This document shows, one piece after another, positions 1 to 9,524 of a DNA stretch of 64,000 bases. The stretch is from Pseudidiomarina terrestris (lineage in GTDB: Bacteria; Pseudomonadota; Gammaproteobacteria; Enterobacterales; Alteromonadaceae): positions 1 to 64,000 of the forward strand of contig NZ_JAGGJF010000002.1 of NCBI RefSeq assembly GCF_030466405.1. Direction: 5' to 3'. The position numbers and the translations under genes are program-made. Numbering within the stretch: the first letter of the stretch is position 1; every line of letters starts with the position of its first letter. The notes below the pieces were generated by a model that saw nothing but the letters and a program-made list of their open reading frames with translations, searched no databases and had not been told where the DNA came from.

Positions 1-79
1 TGCGTCCAAGCTCCCGTGAACTTTCATGTTGAGCACGCTTCGCTAATTCAAGCTTGAATGCTCTGTGATGTTTAGACAT
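1..79 (-). CDS. Transposase N-terminus (partial, runs off the window)
   Basis: Twenty-six codons from ATG at 79 read leftwards without a stop. The peptide starts MSKHHRAFKLELAKRAQ and continues to HESSRELGR, which resembles the first helix-turn-helix of IS3-type OrfA proteins (the FKLEL and S-RELGR pattern). A GGGGGT Shine-Dalgarno-like stretch lies 7 nt upstream but is part of the right arm of the terminal hairpin. The product would bind the IS ends and, with OrfB, catalyse transposition. Only the beginning is present, so completeness and activity cannot be judged. Confidence 0.55.
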   Translation of the reverse strand, partial: MSKHHRAFKLELAKRAQHESSRELGR

Positions 80-121
80 AAAAAGACCCCCAGTAGTAGG
101 AATGTCCAACTATTGGGGGTC
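80..121 (-). terminator. Hairpin plus T5, terminator for astB and/or IS-end hairpin
   Basis: GACCCCCA at 85-92 pairs with TGGGGGTC at 114-121 and the pairing continues inward. Read on the minus strand the hairpin is followed by TTTTT (84-80). It lies 28 nt past the astB stop, so it can end astB transcription, and it also covers the likely ribosome-binding site of the transposase. Confidence 0.65.
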
Positions 122-148
122 ACTTCAGTAATGCGGGCTTTTTTGTTG

Positions 149-1495
149 TTAGTCGATTTGGAACGGGTAGACCGAGCCAAGCTTGAGGATTTGAGTTAAC
201 TCATCAAGCGCCGAGCGTGATTCCGTTAACAACTGAGGATCGCGGAGGTCATTGACGCTAAGCTCTTCGCGATAATGTTTATCGACCCAGTCGTTCAGGC
301 GTACGAATAAGCCATCGCTCATAATGACCGCCGGGTTTACCGCTGCCAGCTCATCATCATTCAGAGCCACGCGCAAGCGCAGGCACGCAGGGCCGCCGCC
401 GTTACGCATACTTTGTTTTACATCAAAGTAGTGTACCTTTTGGATCGGGGTATTGCGCTGTACCAGCTCGTCCAGATAAGCCGAAACCCGCGGGTTTTCC
501 TGACACTCTGTCGGCGCGATGATGGCCATGCTGCCGTCCGGCATGGACAATAACTGGGTGTTAAACAAGTAGGTTTGCACCGCGTCAGCAACGGACACTT
601 CACTGGTTTTGACACAGATAAAGTGAACCTTCTCATCACCAAACTTCTGCTGAATCTCCGCCAGTTTAGCTTCGGTGTCCAGGAAAGCTTGTTCGTGGTA
701 GAAGAGCACGTTGCGGTTGCCAACAGCGATGACGTCGTTATGAAATACGCCCTGGTCAATAACATCCGGGTTTTGCTGCAGGTACACAGTATTTTCGTCG
801 CTCAGGCCGTGCAGGCGTGCGATGGCACGTGACGCCTCATAGGTCTGCCGGGCTGGAAATTTAGTCGGTGCGGGCTGACTTGAGTCGAACGCGTAACGAC
901 CAAAAGTGAAGATCTCAACGCCAGCATTGCCATAGTTGCTGCACAGGCGTGTGTGGTTCGCTGCGCCTTCATCACCAAAGTGCTCATTGTCAGGCAGGTG
1001 CAGATGATGTTCAAAATAACGCGGATTGGCAAACATGGATTGCAGGATGCGGCCGCTGGTCATCGGCTCAAGGGAGCGATGAAACTTATTGGTTAAGTTG
1101 GCCGGGGTAAAATGCACTTTGCCGTCGGCGGTGTCCGCGCCTGGTGAGACAGTGGCCGCATTGGCGGTCCACATGCTCGAGGCTGAACACACTGCCTGAT
1201 AGATTTCCGGAGCCTGAGTGGCGGCTTTATAGAGCACTTCACCGTCATTCCCGGTAAAGCCCAGACGGCGTAAAACATCGATATTAGGGCGTTCGTGTGG
1301 CGCAAACACGCCCTGAACCATACCCATATCATGCAACGCTTTCATCTTGGCGAGACCTTGCTTTGCTGCGGAGCGGGGACTCGAGCTGGCTTTCGCATTC
1401 GATAGCGATGCCACATTACCGAAGGACAATCCTGCGTAGTTGTGGGTAGGTCCAACTAAACCATCGAAGTTCACTTCAAAGTGCCGAGTGCTCAC
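149..1495 (-). CDS. astB: N-succinylarginine dihydrolase
   Basis: Second enzyme of the arginine succinyltransferase (AST) pathway: it converts N2-succinylarginine to N2-succinylornithine, CO2 and two NH3 in the cytoplasm. The 448-aa product matches the family length (E. coli AstB 447 aa) and keeps the EVNFDGLVG start, GDEGAANH (catalytic Glu), FHNDV (His) and the [11 protein letters not shown] loop with the catalytic Cys. I chose the GTG at 1495 because GGAGG sits 7-8 nt upstream and the family homology begins there; an ATG 36 nt further out at 1531 adds unrelated residues. The other ast genes are not in the window. A strong promoter lies just upstream and an IS lies directly downstream. Confidence 0.95.
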   Translation of the reverse strand: MSTRHFEVNFDGLVGPTHNYAGLSFGNVASLSNAKASSSPRSAAKQGLAKMKALHDMGMVQGVFAPHERPNIDVLRRLGFTGNDGEVLYKAATQAPEIYQAVCSASSMWTANAATVSPGADTADGKVHFTPANLTNKFHRSLEPMTSGRILQSMFANPRYFEHHLHLPDNEHFGDEGAANHTRLCSNYGNAGVEIFTFGRYAFDSSQPAPTKFPARQTYEASRAIARLHGLSDENTVYLQQNPDVIDQGVFHNDVIAVGNRNVLFYHEQAFLDTEAKLAEIQQKFGDEKVHFICVKTSEVSVADAVQTYLFNTQLLSMPDGSMAIIAPTECQENPRVSAYLDELVQRNTPIQKVHYFDVKQSMRNGGGPACLRLRVALNDDELAAVNPAVIMSDGLFVRLNDWVDKHYREELSVNDLRDPQLLTESRSALDELTQILKLGSVYPFQID

Positions 1496-1536
1496 GAAAA
1501 TCCTCCATTGCAGTTGCAAGCAAGTTAACAACCGCT

Positions 1537-1565
1537 ATTATACGCACAAGTAAGGGCTTGTGTAA
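1537..1565 (-). promoter_or_regulatory. Sigma-70 promoter for astB
   Basis: On the minus strand TTACAC (1565-1560) and a perfect TATAAT (1542-1537) are separated by 17 nt. The start site would fall about 1530, some 35 nt before the GTG. AstB therefore appears to have its own promoter. Confidence 0.6.
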
Positions 1566-1665
1566 GCCTTGATATTGCGCGCCGCCGCGCGGTTTGGAGT
1601 GATCCGAGTCTGACTTGCATGGCTATAAGCAAATAACGAATTTTTATGAATTTTGCACGGCACGG

Positions 1666-1694
1666 TTGTTTCGTCTGTGCAGAAACGATATATC
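1666..1694 (+). promoter_or_regulatory. Possible topA promoter
   Basis: TTGTTT (1666-1671) and TATATC (1689-1694) are 17 nt apart, about 40 nt upstream of the topA ATG. Agreement with consensus is moderate. Confidence 0.4.
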
Positions 1695-1733
1695 TAAAAA
1701 AGAATCCCATCTTACTAGGTTGCAAAGAGACGC

Positions 1734-4433
1734 ATGGCAAAATCGCTAGTTATTGTCGAGTCGCCAGCCAAGGCGAAGACCATCAATAAATATTTAGGTA
1801 ACGATTTCGTAGTGAAGTCGAGCGTCGGTCACGTGCGTGACTTACCAACACGGTCGACCGCAGAGGTCGCCAAGAAATCTCCGGCAGAAGTGCGCAAGAT
1901 GTCGCCGGAAGCGAAAGAGGCGTATCGCCAGCAGCGCGAATTTAAGAAACTGGTGGCGCGCATGGGGGTCGATCCTGAACACGGCTGGGACGCCCATTAC
2001 GAAGTTCTGCCAGGTAAAGAGAAAGTTGTTAGTGAACTGCAAAAACTGGCGAGTAAGGCAGACGCAATCTATCTCGCGACGGATTTGGACCGCGAAGGGG
2101 AAGCGATTGCCTGGCACCTGCGCGAACTCATTGGCGGCGACAATGAGCGCTTCCGCCGGGTGGTCTTTAACGAGATCACTAAAAACGCAATTCAGGACGC
2201 CTTCTCACAGCCTGCGCATCTCAATATTGATCGGGTGAATGCCCAGCAGACCCGCCGTTTTCTGGATCGGGTGGTGGGTTTCATGGTGTCACCGCTGTTG
2301 TGGAAGAAAATCGCCCGCGGCTTATCAGCCGGTCGGGTGCAGTCGGTGGCTGTGCGCCTGGTGGTGGAACGTGAACGTGAAATAAAAGCTTTTGTGCCGG
2401 AAGAGTACTGGGACATCTACGCAGATTTAACTACAGATCAGCAACAGGATCTGCGAGTGCAACTGGCGAAGTACCTCGGCAAAACGTTCAAAGCGAGTGA
2501 CAAAGAGCAAGCGGGAAAAGCTGTTCAAGCGCTCAAGCACGCCGATTTCAAGGTACTGGAGCGGGAAGACAAACCGACCAGCAGCCGACCCTCAGCACCA
2601 TTTATCACATCTACACTACAGCAGGCCGCCAGCACGCGGCTGGGCTATGGTGTGAAGAAAACCATGATGTTGGCTCAGCGCTTATACGAAGCGGGGCACA
2701 TCACCTACATGCGAACCGACTCGACCAACCTGAGTGGTGAAGCCGTGGCATCTTGTCGCGACTTTATCGGTAAGCAGTATGGTAAGGACTACCTGCCTGA
2801 AAAACCTAATTTATATGGTGCCAAGAAAAACGCTCAGGAAGCGCACGAAGCGATTCGGCCATCCAGCGTTAAGGTGAAGTCTGAATCGCTGAAAGACATG
2901 GAGCGCGATGCCCAGCGCTTGTATGAGCTGATCTGGCGTCAGTTTGTGGCCTGTCAAATGACTCCGGCGCGTTACGATGCCACGACCATCACTGTCGGCG
3001 CGGGCGATTACGAGCTGAAAGCCCGCGGCCGGGTGATGCGCTTTGCCGGTTGGACCAAAGTACAGCCGCCAGCGGGTTCAAAAAGTGCCGAAGACGCCAC
3101 CTTGCCTGATGTCAAAAAGGGCGAATCGCTGAACCTGCAGGATTTAGATCCGCAGCAGCACTTCACTAAACCGCCAGCACGGTTTAGCGAAGCATCCTTA
3201 GTCAAAGAACTTGAGAAGCGCGGCATTGGCCGACCTTCGACCTATGCCTCAATTATTTCGACGATTCAGGACCGTGGCTATGTACGGGTTGAAAGTCGTC
3301 GCTTTTATGCGGAAAAAATGGGCGAGATCGTGAATGACCGGCTGGTGGAAAATTTCTCGCGTTTGTTGAATTACAACTTTACCGCAGAAATGGAACAGGC
3401 CCTGGACGATATCGCTGAGGGCAAACGTGACTGGAAAGATACTCTGGACGCGTTTTACGCGGAGTTTTCGAAGAAACTTGAACAGGCGGAAATGCCCCCG
3501 GAAGAAGGTGGGATGCGTGGCAACGAGATGATCCTCACCGACATCGATTGTCCCAAGTGTGGTCGTAAAATGGGGATTCGTACCGCCTCTACAGGTGTAT
3601 TTTTGGGGTGCTCGGGCTACGAGTTACCGCCCAAAGAGCGCTGTACCCAGACCATTAACTTATTGCCTGGTGAAGAAGCGGTGAAAGTCAGTGATGACGA
3701 TGAAGCTGAAACTGAGGCGTTGCGAGCCAAGAAACGATGCCCTGAGTGTGGCACGGCGATGGACAGTTACCTGATTGATAAAGAGCGTAAGTTGCATGTC
3801 TGTGGTAACAATCCAGCTTGTCCTGGCCAGTTGGTCGAGTTTGGTGAGTTCCGGATTAAAGGGTATGACGGGCCAGTACTGGAATGTGACCGCTGTGGCA
3901 GTGACATGCAGCTAAAAACCGGTCGTTTTGGTAAGTACTTTGATTGCACTAACGACGACTGCAAGAATACCCGCAAATTACTGAAGAGTGGTCAACCTGC
4001 GCCACCGAAGGAAGATCCGGTACCTTTCCCTGAGTTGCCTTGTGAAGATTCCAACGCGCATTTTGTGTTGCGTGATGGTGCCTCCGGTATCTTTCTGTCT
4101 GCGAATACCTTTCCGAAGTCGCGCGAGACCCGGGCTGTTAAAGTTGCTGAGCTGAAACGCTTTAAAGATCGCATTCCCAAAAAGTTTTACTATCTGGCAG
4201 AAGCGCCGACCGAGGATAGCGCCGGGAACGAAGCGATTGTGCGTTACAGCAGGAAACAGAAAGAGCAGTACGTGATCACCGAAGAGAACGGTAAACCTAC
4301 GGGGTGGCAGGCACATTATCGCGATGGCGAATGGGTTGAAACCGAGCCGAAGGCCAAAGCCAAAGCCAAAGCCAAAGCCAAAGCTAAAACCACCACCAAG
4401 GCCAAAAGCACAACGCAGAAACGTAAGAAATAA
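1734..4433 (+). CDS. topA: DNA topoisomerase I (type IA)
   Basis: Relaxes negative supercoils behind RNA polymerase by transient single-strand cleavage. The 899-aa protein has the N-terminal TOPRIM domain ([11 protein letters not shown] near residue 6, DLDREGEA near 117), the type IA core with catalytic Tyr325 in ITYMRTDS, and three C-terminal four-Cys zinc-finger modules (beginning CPKCG, CPECG and CDRCG). It ends in a basic tail of alternating Lys and Ala, slightly longer than the E. coli enzyme (865 aa). The tail is coded by a GCCAAA hexanucleotide repeat. The gene is monocistronic, with a divergent astB upstream and the pilus operon 104 bp downstream. Confidence 0.98.
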   Translation: MAKSLVIVESPAKAKTINKYLGNDFVVKSSVGHVRDLPTRSTAEVAKKSPAEVRKMSPEAKEAYRQQREFKKLVARMGVDPEHGWDAHYEVLPGKEKVVSELQKLASKADAIYLATDLDREGEAIAWHLRELIGGDNERFRRVVFNEITKNAIQDAFSQPAHLNIDRVNAQQTRRFLDRVVGFMVSPLLWKKIARGLSAGRVQSVAVRLVVEREREIKAFVPEEYWDIYADLTTDQQQDLRVQLAKYLGKTFKASDKEQAGKAVQALKHADFKVLEREDKPTSSRPSAPFITSTLQQAASTRLGYGVKKTMMLAQRLYEAGHITYMRTDSTNLSGEAVASCRDFIGKQYGKDYLPEKPNLYGAKKNAQEAHEAIRPSSVKVKSESLKDMERDAQRLYELIWRQFVACQMTPARYDATTITVGAGDYELKARGRVMRFAGWTKVQPPAGSKSAEDATLPDVKKGESLNLQDLDPQQHFTKPPARFSEASLVKELEKRGIGRPSTYASIISTIQDRGYVRVESRRFYAEKMGEIVNDRLVENFSRLLNYNFTAEMEQALDDIAEGKRDWKDTLDAFYAEFSKKLEQAEMPPEEGGMRGNEMILTDIDCPKCGRKMGIRTASTGVFLGCSGYELPPKERCTQTINLLPGEEAVKVSDDDEAETEALRAKKRCPECGTAMDSYLIDKERKLHVCGNNPACPGQLVEFGEFRIKGYDGPVLECDRCGSDMQLKTGRFGKYFDCTNDDCKNTRKLLKSGQPAPPKEDPVPFPELPCEDSNAHFVLRDGASGIFLSANTFPKSRETRAVKVAELKRFKDRIPKKFYYLAEAPTEDSAGNEAIVRYSRKQKEQYVITEENGKPTGWQAHYRDGEWVETEPKAKAKAKAKAKAKTTTKAKSTTQKRKK
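4353..4388 (+). repeat. Hexanucleotide repeat (GCCAAA)5 + GCTAAA inside topA
   Basis: Six in-frame copies code for the Ala-Lys tail of TopA. Slippage by whole units would only change tail length, not the frame. Confidence 0.9.
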
Positions 4434-4435
4434 TT

Positions 4436-4454
4436 GCCTTGAAGTTAGGCTTTT
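4436..4454 (+). terminator. Weak terminator candidate after topA
   Basis: GCCT (4436-4439) and AGGC (4447-4450) could form a 4-bp stem followed by TTTT. The stem is short, so this is only a candidate. Confidence 0.25.
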
Positions 4455-4537
4455 AAACGCTTGTACGACCCCCTGCTAGCGACTAAAGTTGCTAGACATC
4501 GTCAAGGATGGCGATGCATGAATGACACGGAGGTCGT

Positions 4538-4960
4538 ATGCTTTTGCAATCTACTTGGACACCTGTCCAATGGCGTTTCGTCGCAAGCAGTTTAGCATTA
4601 TGCTGCTTGTTGACGACGCCAGTCCAGGCACAAGAAAACTGCCAGCCCTTTAACTTTTCACAGACAGAGCGTGCAGCGCCAGCGGCCACCAGTCCAGCCG
4701 TGGAACTGGCTCTGACTGCGGGATTGTTGCAGCCGCAGATTGAAACACTACTCAAACAACACTTTGCCATTCGTCAGCTGGACTGGCGCGCCTCCCCGCA
4801 TTACCGCTGGTCGACAGACTTCACCCTGACAGCAGCGAGTTGGGAAGCTGCGCTGGAGCGAGTTTTACAGCCTTATCAGTTACAACTGACCCTCTATGCC
4901 AATCACACTGCGGTGGTGAGCCCTGCTGCGGTGACTTCTGCTGCGGGGAGTAAGCCATGA
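4538..4960 (+). CDS. TcpQ/PilL-like periplasmic pilus protein
   Basis: First gene of the pilus operon, 140 aa. A signal peptide (hydrophobic stretch about residues 14-29, likely cut after VQA) is followed by a low-complexity linker and a C-terminal region with the W-x(n)-YRW...FTL...SWEAALERVLQPYQL pattern of the TcpQ domain found in Vibrio TcpQ and the C-terminus of R64 PilL. In those systems the protein works with the outer-membrane secretin. Its place directly before the secretin gene, with a 4-nt ATGA overlap, fits that job. GGAGG lies 4 nt before the ATG. Family assignment is from pattern only. Confidence 0.7.
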   Translation: MLLQSTWTPVQWRFVASSLALCCLLTTPVQAQENCQPFNFSQTERAAPAATSPAVELALTAGLLQPQIETLLKQHFAIRQLDWRASPHYRWSTDFTLTAASWEAALERVLQPYQLQLTLYANHTAVVSPAAVTSAAGSKP

Positions 4961-6480
4961 GCTGGCGGATGTGCTGCTGGGGGGTGGGCATCGCCTTGCT
5001 GGTATCAAGTTGTGCGACGCCACCGGAGCAAGATGGTTTAAGTCAGCAAAAAAACCGCGCGCTGGCAGAACTTGCAAAGCTGGACCCGGGCAATAACAGC
5101 GGCCAGCAAAACGCCACCATTACGCATTCACCGGAACTTTATGTGCCAGCGGCTGGGATTCATGCCGAACACGTCCCCGTCTGGTTCAGCAAGCCAGTTG
5201 TGGTGAATGCTTCAGGCGTAGGTTTTCATGAACTGTTAGCAGATGTCTTTGCCAGCGAAACTGTCAGCTTAGGATTCAGTCAGCCTGAACTGCGGGACCA
5301 CCCCTTGCACTTGCAGTTTTCCGGCTCTCTTGGCGAGCTGCTGCAGCGTCTTGCCGATCATACCGGTTGGCACTTTACCCATAATGATCATCGGGTTCAC
5401 TGGAGTCGTTGGCGCACAGCAGAATTTGATGTCGCTTTCATCGCTGGTGCCACCAAGTTTTTTATGGGAAATCGTGAGATGACCCAAAAGAATCAGCAGC
5501 AAAGCTCTGCACCATCAGCAACCGGGGCGTTGGCTGCAGCAGGTGCCGCCGGCAGCGAACAATACAGTAACTTCAGTAACACCGAATTGAGTGTCTGGGA
5601 TGATCTTGAGCGAGCTCTGCGGCTTTTGTTATCCGAGCAAGGGGTATTGAGTATGAACCAGAGTTCAACGTCAGTGCTGGTGAAAGACAAACCCCATCAT
5701 GTGGCTCAGATCGAGCACTACCTCAGACAACAAAATGAACGGCTGACCCGGCAGGTTGCCATTGAGGTGCAAATCATCGAGGTCAGTTTCCGTGACGAGG
5801 AGCAACTTGCGGTGGATTGGCAGGCGCTGGCGCGAACTGCTGGGGGAAACGCGGTGCTGGGGCTTGGCAGTAGTGCCTTTGGTGGGCTGGGCGAAGAGTT
5901 GGGTGGGCAGCTGTTCTGGCAGCGCAAAACAGGGCGCACGGCCGGCTCCGAGCTATTTATTGAAGCCCTGCAGGAGCAAGGATTAGTGCAAATTAGCAAT
6001 CAACCGCGGCTGCTCAGTCTGAATAACCAAATCGCCAAGATCGCTTTGCAGGACAATGCCACTTACCTGGCCTCCGCTGGGACCACCAGCACAGTTAACG
6101 TCGGCGTCACTACCACGTTGCAGCCGGGGCTGGTCAGCACTGGATTTGAGCTTTATGTGTTACCCAGCATCCGTGATGGCGAGGTAATTTTACAGCTCTC
6201 CACGGAACTCTCGGACTTGCTTCGTATTGATGAAGTGCGCTCGGGCGAGCAGCTGATTCAAACACCTCATACCAATCGGAAACAGTTTTTCATGCAAGCG
6301 GTGGTTGGCGATGGCCAGACATTACTGCTGTCCGGGTTGCGCAATGAGCGGCAGCAACGTACCGAACAACAAAGCTGGCTCAGCTTTTTACTCGGCGGTA
6401 AACAGCAACAACAGCAGCAGCAAAGTGAAACGCTGGTGTTATTGACGCCAACCATCATCGCACGTGAGGCGGGCTCATGA
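4957..6480 (+). CDS. pilN: Type IVb pilus secretin lipoprotein, PilN (R64) family
   Basis: Forms the outer-membrane channel through which the pilus exits. The 507-aa protein has a lipoprotein signal ending at VSSC (Cys19), N-terminal secretin N-domains (about residues 60-250) and a C-terminal secretin/GspD domain (about 260-500, including VAIEVQIIEVSF and the late TLVLLTPTII strand). A glutamine-rich loop lies just before the last strand. Length and lipobox match the R64 PilN/BfpB/TcpC group rather than the larger PilQ of type IVa pili. ATGA overlaps with both neighbours indicate translational coupling. Confidence 0.88.
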   Translation: MSWRMCCWGVGIALLVSSCATPPEQDGLSQQKNRALAELAKLDPGNNSGQQNATITHSPELYVPAAGIHAEHVPVWFSKPVVVNASGVGFHELLADVFASETVSLGFSQPELRDHPLHLQFSGSLGELLQRLADHTGWHFTHNDHRVHWSRWRTAEFDVAFIAGATKFFMGNREMTQKNQQQSSAPSATGALAAAGAAGSEQYSNFSNTELSVWDDLERALRLLLSEQGVLSMNQSSTSVLVKDKPHHVAQIEHYLRQQNERLTRQVAIEVQIIEVSFRDEEQLAVDWQALARTAGGNAVLGLGSSAFGGLGEELGGQLFWQRKTGRTAGSELFIEALQEQGLVQISNQPRLLSLNNQIAKIALQDNATYLASAGTTSTVNVGVTTTLQPGLVSTGFELYVLPSIRDGEVILQLSTELSDLLRIDEVRSGEQLIQTPHTNRKQFFMQAVVGDGQTLLLSGLRNERQQRTEQQSWLSFLLGGKQQQQQQQSETLVLLTPTIIAREAGS

Positions 6481-7670
6481 GTGACTTCTGGTTAATCAAT
6501 GGCTGGCGTCAACAAAGCCGCTCGACGCGGGAGATTGATACTTATTTACGGCGTGCACGCGAGCGTGGCTTCAGCCATTACGCGGTTGGCAGGCAAGGCC
6601 GCTGCTATTGGCTGGTGTGCGGGAATAGCGCACTGACAGCGCCGCAGTACGACATTGCTTTGGTGGTGCGGCGCACCTTCGCCAGCTTGCACCAAGCTAT
6701 TTATCTGGCGCCCTGGCAGGGTCAGATTATCTGTATCGCCTGGCAGGGAGAACGGTTACGTCATTGCCTGGCCTGTCGCCACGATGCGGAAGGGTTACAT
6801 CAACTGCAGCTTGTTCTGCAGCAATTGAGCTGTGATGGTAAAGGTCAGCCGACCGCAGTGATTGCCAAGCAGACTCCGGAAGACCTGATCGTTTTGTGCC
6901 GGACACAGCTTTGTCAATGGCGGCTATTGCTGCAACAAAAGGAGCTTCGGGAATTGCAGCTCCTTCGCAGTGCCAGACTCAAGAGTCTTGCCCAGCGCCC
7001 CCCCTGGCAACAACGCCAACGGGCGCTGGCAGCAAGTCTTATCCTACTGAGCGCTGCCGCCGCGGGCGGCTGGTTATTCTGGCCGCAACCGCAAACGTCG
7101 TTGCCACCGGAGCAATTGAACCGGCAGGCGGTCCCGCCAGCTGGTGTTACCATCGAGATCCTGCAGGAGCTGCCGCAACTCTTTGCTGGCTTTCGTCATC
7201 TGGCGGGCTGGCAATGGCGCTCAGCACAACTGCAAGGCACCCGGCTACAGGCTGTGGTGGTACCGAGTTATGGTCGCAGCGAGGAACTGACTCCGCAGTT
7301 ACCTGCGGGTTGGATAGTCCAGGAGCAGGGCCAGCAGGTGGTGCTAACCCATACTCGCGTAACCGAACCGCTTGGTGACATCGACCCATCCGGGACCCCT
7401 GAGTGGCTTAGTCAGGGCGCGTTATATTTCCCTGAATTGAATCTGCAATCCGGCGCCGGCGGTCAGGACAGCAGCTACCGTTGGCAGCAGTGGCAACTGC
7501 GGCTGGCCAATACGGATTTTACTGAGCTCAGCCGCCTGGCAGCACTATTGCAACAGGCCAACCTGCGTGTCACCAGCCTGAAATTGCAAAACGGTAAAAA
7601 ATTACACATGGAGCTGACGGTTCGCGCCTACGAACCCATTCCCATCACGCAAGGAGAGCGTACCTCATGA
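6477..7670 (+). CDS. pilO2: Type 4b pilus accessory protein PilO2
   Basis: Inner-membrane alignment protein of type IVb pili. The 397-aa product has an N-terminal cytoplasmic region (FSHYAVGRQG, CYWLVCGNS), one membrane segment near residues 181-199 and a periplasmic C-terminal half. This layout (cytoplasmic actin-like half plus periplasmic half) is that of R64 PilO and its relatives. It sits between secretin and PilP exactly as in R64 and overlaps both by ATGA. Assignment rests on order, topology and N-terminal resemblance. Confidence 0.72.
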   Translation: MSDFWLINGWRQQSRSTREIDTYLRRARERGFSHYAVGRQGRCYWLVCGNSALTAPQYDIALVVRRTFASLHQAIYLAPWQGQIICIAWQGERLRHCLACRHDAEGLHQLQLVLQQLSCDGKGQPTAVIAKQTPEDLIVLCRTQLCQWRLLLQQKELRELQLLRSARLKSLAQRPPWQQRQRALAASLILLSAAAAGGWLFWPQPQTSLPPEQLNRQAVPPAGVTIEILQELPQLFAGFRHLAGWQWRSAQLQGTRLQAVVVPSYGRSEELTPQLPAGWIVQEQGQQVVLTHTRVTEPLGDIDPSGTPEWLSQGALYFPELNLQSGAGGQDSSYRWQQWQLRLANTDFTELSRLAALLQQANLRVTSLKLQNGKKLHMELTVRAYEPIPITQGERTS

Positions 7671-8125
7671 TTGCTTTCAGTTTGTGCTTTATGTTGTTTA
7701 GTGAAGTTGGTGTTCAGGCCGCACCGCAACTAACGCCTGAGCCGTTACAGGAACAGTTGCGACAGGTCAGTGAACTGCGCAATGAGGAACTCGCTGAGTT
7801 ACGCGCTGCCGCCAGAGTGCGCAAGTTACAGCACGAGCTGCAAGTGGCACAGTTGCGTCATCAGATTTCGGCGTTAGACCAACCTGACACCTCCGCGCAA
7901 CTTGCTGAAGCTGTCCCTGAACACCCGCTGGCGGCGTTGGAATTACTTAGCGTGGTGCGCAGCGGTGAGCAGATCAGCATCTGGCTTGAGCACGCGCAGC
8001 AACGTTTTAGTGTGCAGCCAGAACGTAGCAATGCCTATGCACTGGATGTGCAACTGCAGGCGAACCGTCTGACACTGAAACAAGACGGGCATGAGCGGAC
8101 CTTTTACCTGCAGGGAGAGTGGTAA
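7667..8125 (+). CDS. pilP: Type IV pilus biogenesis protein PilP (R64 type)
   Basis: Small exported protein of 152 aa: a signal peptide (cut after VQA, residue 19-20), a helical/coiled-coil stretch rich in Leu, Glu and Arg (about 25-75) and a small beta domain (ALELLSVVRSGEQ onwards). PilP is thought to link the inner-membrane complex to the secretin. Identity is inferred from size, domain order and position between PilO2 and the ATPase. Confidence 0.65.
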   Translation: MIAFSLCFMLFSEVGVQAAPQLTPEPLQEQLRQVSELRNEELAELRAAARVRKLQHELQVAQLRHQISALDQPDTSAQLAEAVPEHPLAALELLSVVRSGEQISIWLEHAQQRFSVQPERSNAYALDVQLQANRLTLKQDGHERTFYLQGEW

Positions 8126-8126
8126 G

Positions 8127-9524
8127 ATGCGGTACATTACTCCGGCAGAATGGCAGGAAGCCGAAGCGGATCAGCACTTCCTCAGCGAATGCCTGACCAT
8201 TACTGAGCGCGAAAATGAAGCGGATACGGCGGTCGTGGTGACCCGTGATGGCTGCCTGATTGCGACCCCCGATGCCTGGCAGAAGGCGTCATTGGATCTG
8301 TTAAACCTGAGGGTGGAGTTACAAGCCCGCCAGCAGTTTCGCACCAGCTTGCTTGGCGAGGCGCGTGATGTACGAAGTTTTTTACACGATGCCGAGGCAG
8401 CGCAGCAACACCAGCAGCAGCAACAGGGTGAGATAAAGTTTGACCGTACCCGCGCACAACTTGCGCTGGAAGATCTGATCAGTCAGGCGCTGTTGCTGGG
8501 CGCTTCTGATATTCATCTGGTGTTCGATCCACAGTGCGCCTCACTCGCCTTCCGCGTCCACGGGCGCATGGTGGGCCATATTGAGCGGCCGCGGGAAACC
8601 CTTGCCGCAGCCATTGCGGCGGCGCTCAATACCCGTTCCGATGACTTTCGCGAGCTGTTCGATGAGCAGCGACTTTCCAGCGCCAGTATCAACGTGGTGG
8701 TGATTCATCAGGGGGAACCGCAGCGATTGCGGTTAAGGGTTCAAAAATCCCCCACCCGTAATGGCTTTGCGGTGACCATGCGCGTGCAGCTTGAGCGGCA
8801 GAGCATACAACGCTTTGAGCAACTCGGCGTAAGTTCTGCGCTCACCGCTCAGTTGCGCTTGGCATTGGAGCAGCCCACCGGATTGTTCATCATTGCCGGC
8901 CCCACCGGGCAGGGTAAAACCACCAGTTTGGCGGCGTTGAACCTGTTGATTCCACCTGATCATAAAATTATTTCGCTGGAGGATCCTATTGAGATTATTC
9001 AGCCGCACATTGAGCAAAAACCTGTGGCTGCGGATCATCCTGAACTGAACTTTGCCAATATGGTGAAGGTGGCCTTGCGGGAAGACCCTGATGTGATTTC
9101 AATCAGTGAAATCCGTGATAGCAAAACTGCGCAGGCGGCCTATACCGCAGCACTGACCGGGCACCTCGTCACAGCAACCCTGCATGCCCACGACTGTTTC
9201 GGTGTGTTGCAGCGGCTAAATGATCTGGGCATCAGTAATGGCGTGCTGGCGCAGCCCGGAGTTCTTTGCGGCATTCTTGCACAGCGCTTGGTGAAACAGG
9301 ACTGCAGCGCCTGTCAGGGGCAGCCGAACCATCAGGATTGTGAGCAATGTCAGGGTACCGGCGTAGGGAAGCGGCGTTATGTCGCTGAGTACCTGGAGCC
9401 CACCGCCGAGTTAAGGTGCGCTTTACGCAATGATGATCTGGAAGCCTATCGGCTGCAACTTATTGCCAAAGGGTGGCCAACGCTCGCCGCACAACTGCAA
9501 CGGGAGGCGCCATGCAGCGCTTAA
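8127..9524 (+). CDS. pilQ: Type IVb pilus assembly ATPase (PilQ R64 / GspE family)
   Basis: Cytoplasmic hexameric ATPase that powers pilin polymerisation. The 465-aa product carries Walker A GPTGQGKT, the Asp box and Walker B (DPDVISISEIRD), the His box (TATLHAH) and a C-terminal four-Cys zinc motif (CSACQ...CEQC). The Walker B region has Ser where Gly is usual before EIRD. I start at ATG 8127, one nt after the pilP stop, with GGGAGAG upstream; a longer frame from 8091 lies inside pilP. No second ATPase of the retraction (PilT) type is present. Confidence 0.92.
   Translation: MRYITPAEWQEAEADQHFLSECLTITERENEADTAVVVTRDGCLIATPDAWQKASLDLLNLRVELQARQQFRTSLLGEARDVRSFLHDAEAAQQHQQQQQGEIKFDRTRAQLALEDLISQALLLGASDIHLVFDPQCASLAFRVHGRMVGHIERPRETLAAAIAAALNTRSDDFRELFDEQRLSSASINVVVIHQGEPQRLRLRVQKSPTRNGFAVTMRVQLERQSIQRFEQLGVSSALTAQLRLALEQPTGLFIIAGPTGQGKTTSLAALNLLIPPDHKIISLEDPIEIIQPHIEQKPVAADHPELNFANMVKVALREDPDVISISEIRDSKTAQAAYTAALTGHLVTATLHAHDCFGVLQRLNDLGISNGVLAQPGVLCGILAQRLVKQDCSACQGQPNHQDCEQCQGTGVGKRRYVAEYLEPTAELRCALRNDDLEAYRLQLIAKGWPTLAAQLQREAPCSA

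Larger units (their letters stand above)
1..122 (-). mobile_element. End of an insertion sequence, probably IS3 family (IS150-like)
   Basis: On the minus strand the element begins at 122 with TGACCCCCAATAGTTGGA, a TG...CA type end with the AGTTGGACA-like interior typical of IS150-group IS3 elements. The end folds into a hairpin (85-121, two mismatches in 17 pairs), and a transposase-like reading frame starts right behind it at 79. The rest of the element lies outside the window, so the other end and the target duplication cannot be seen. Family assignment is from memory of end sequences. The alternative is that the hairpin is simply the astB terminator. Confidence 0.6.

Noticed and set aside
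4353-4388. CRISPR-like repeat
   Set aside because: Tandem hexamers without spacers, inside the topA coding sequence.
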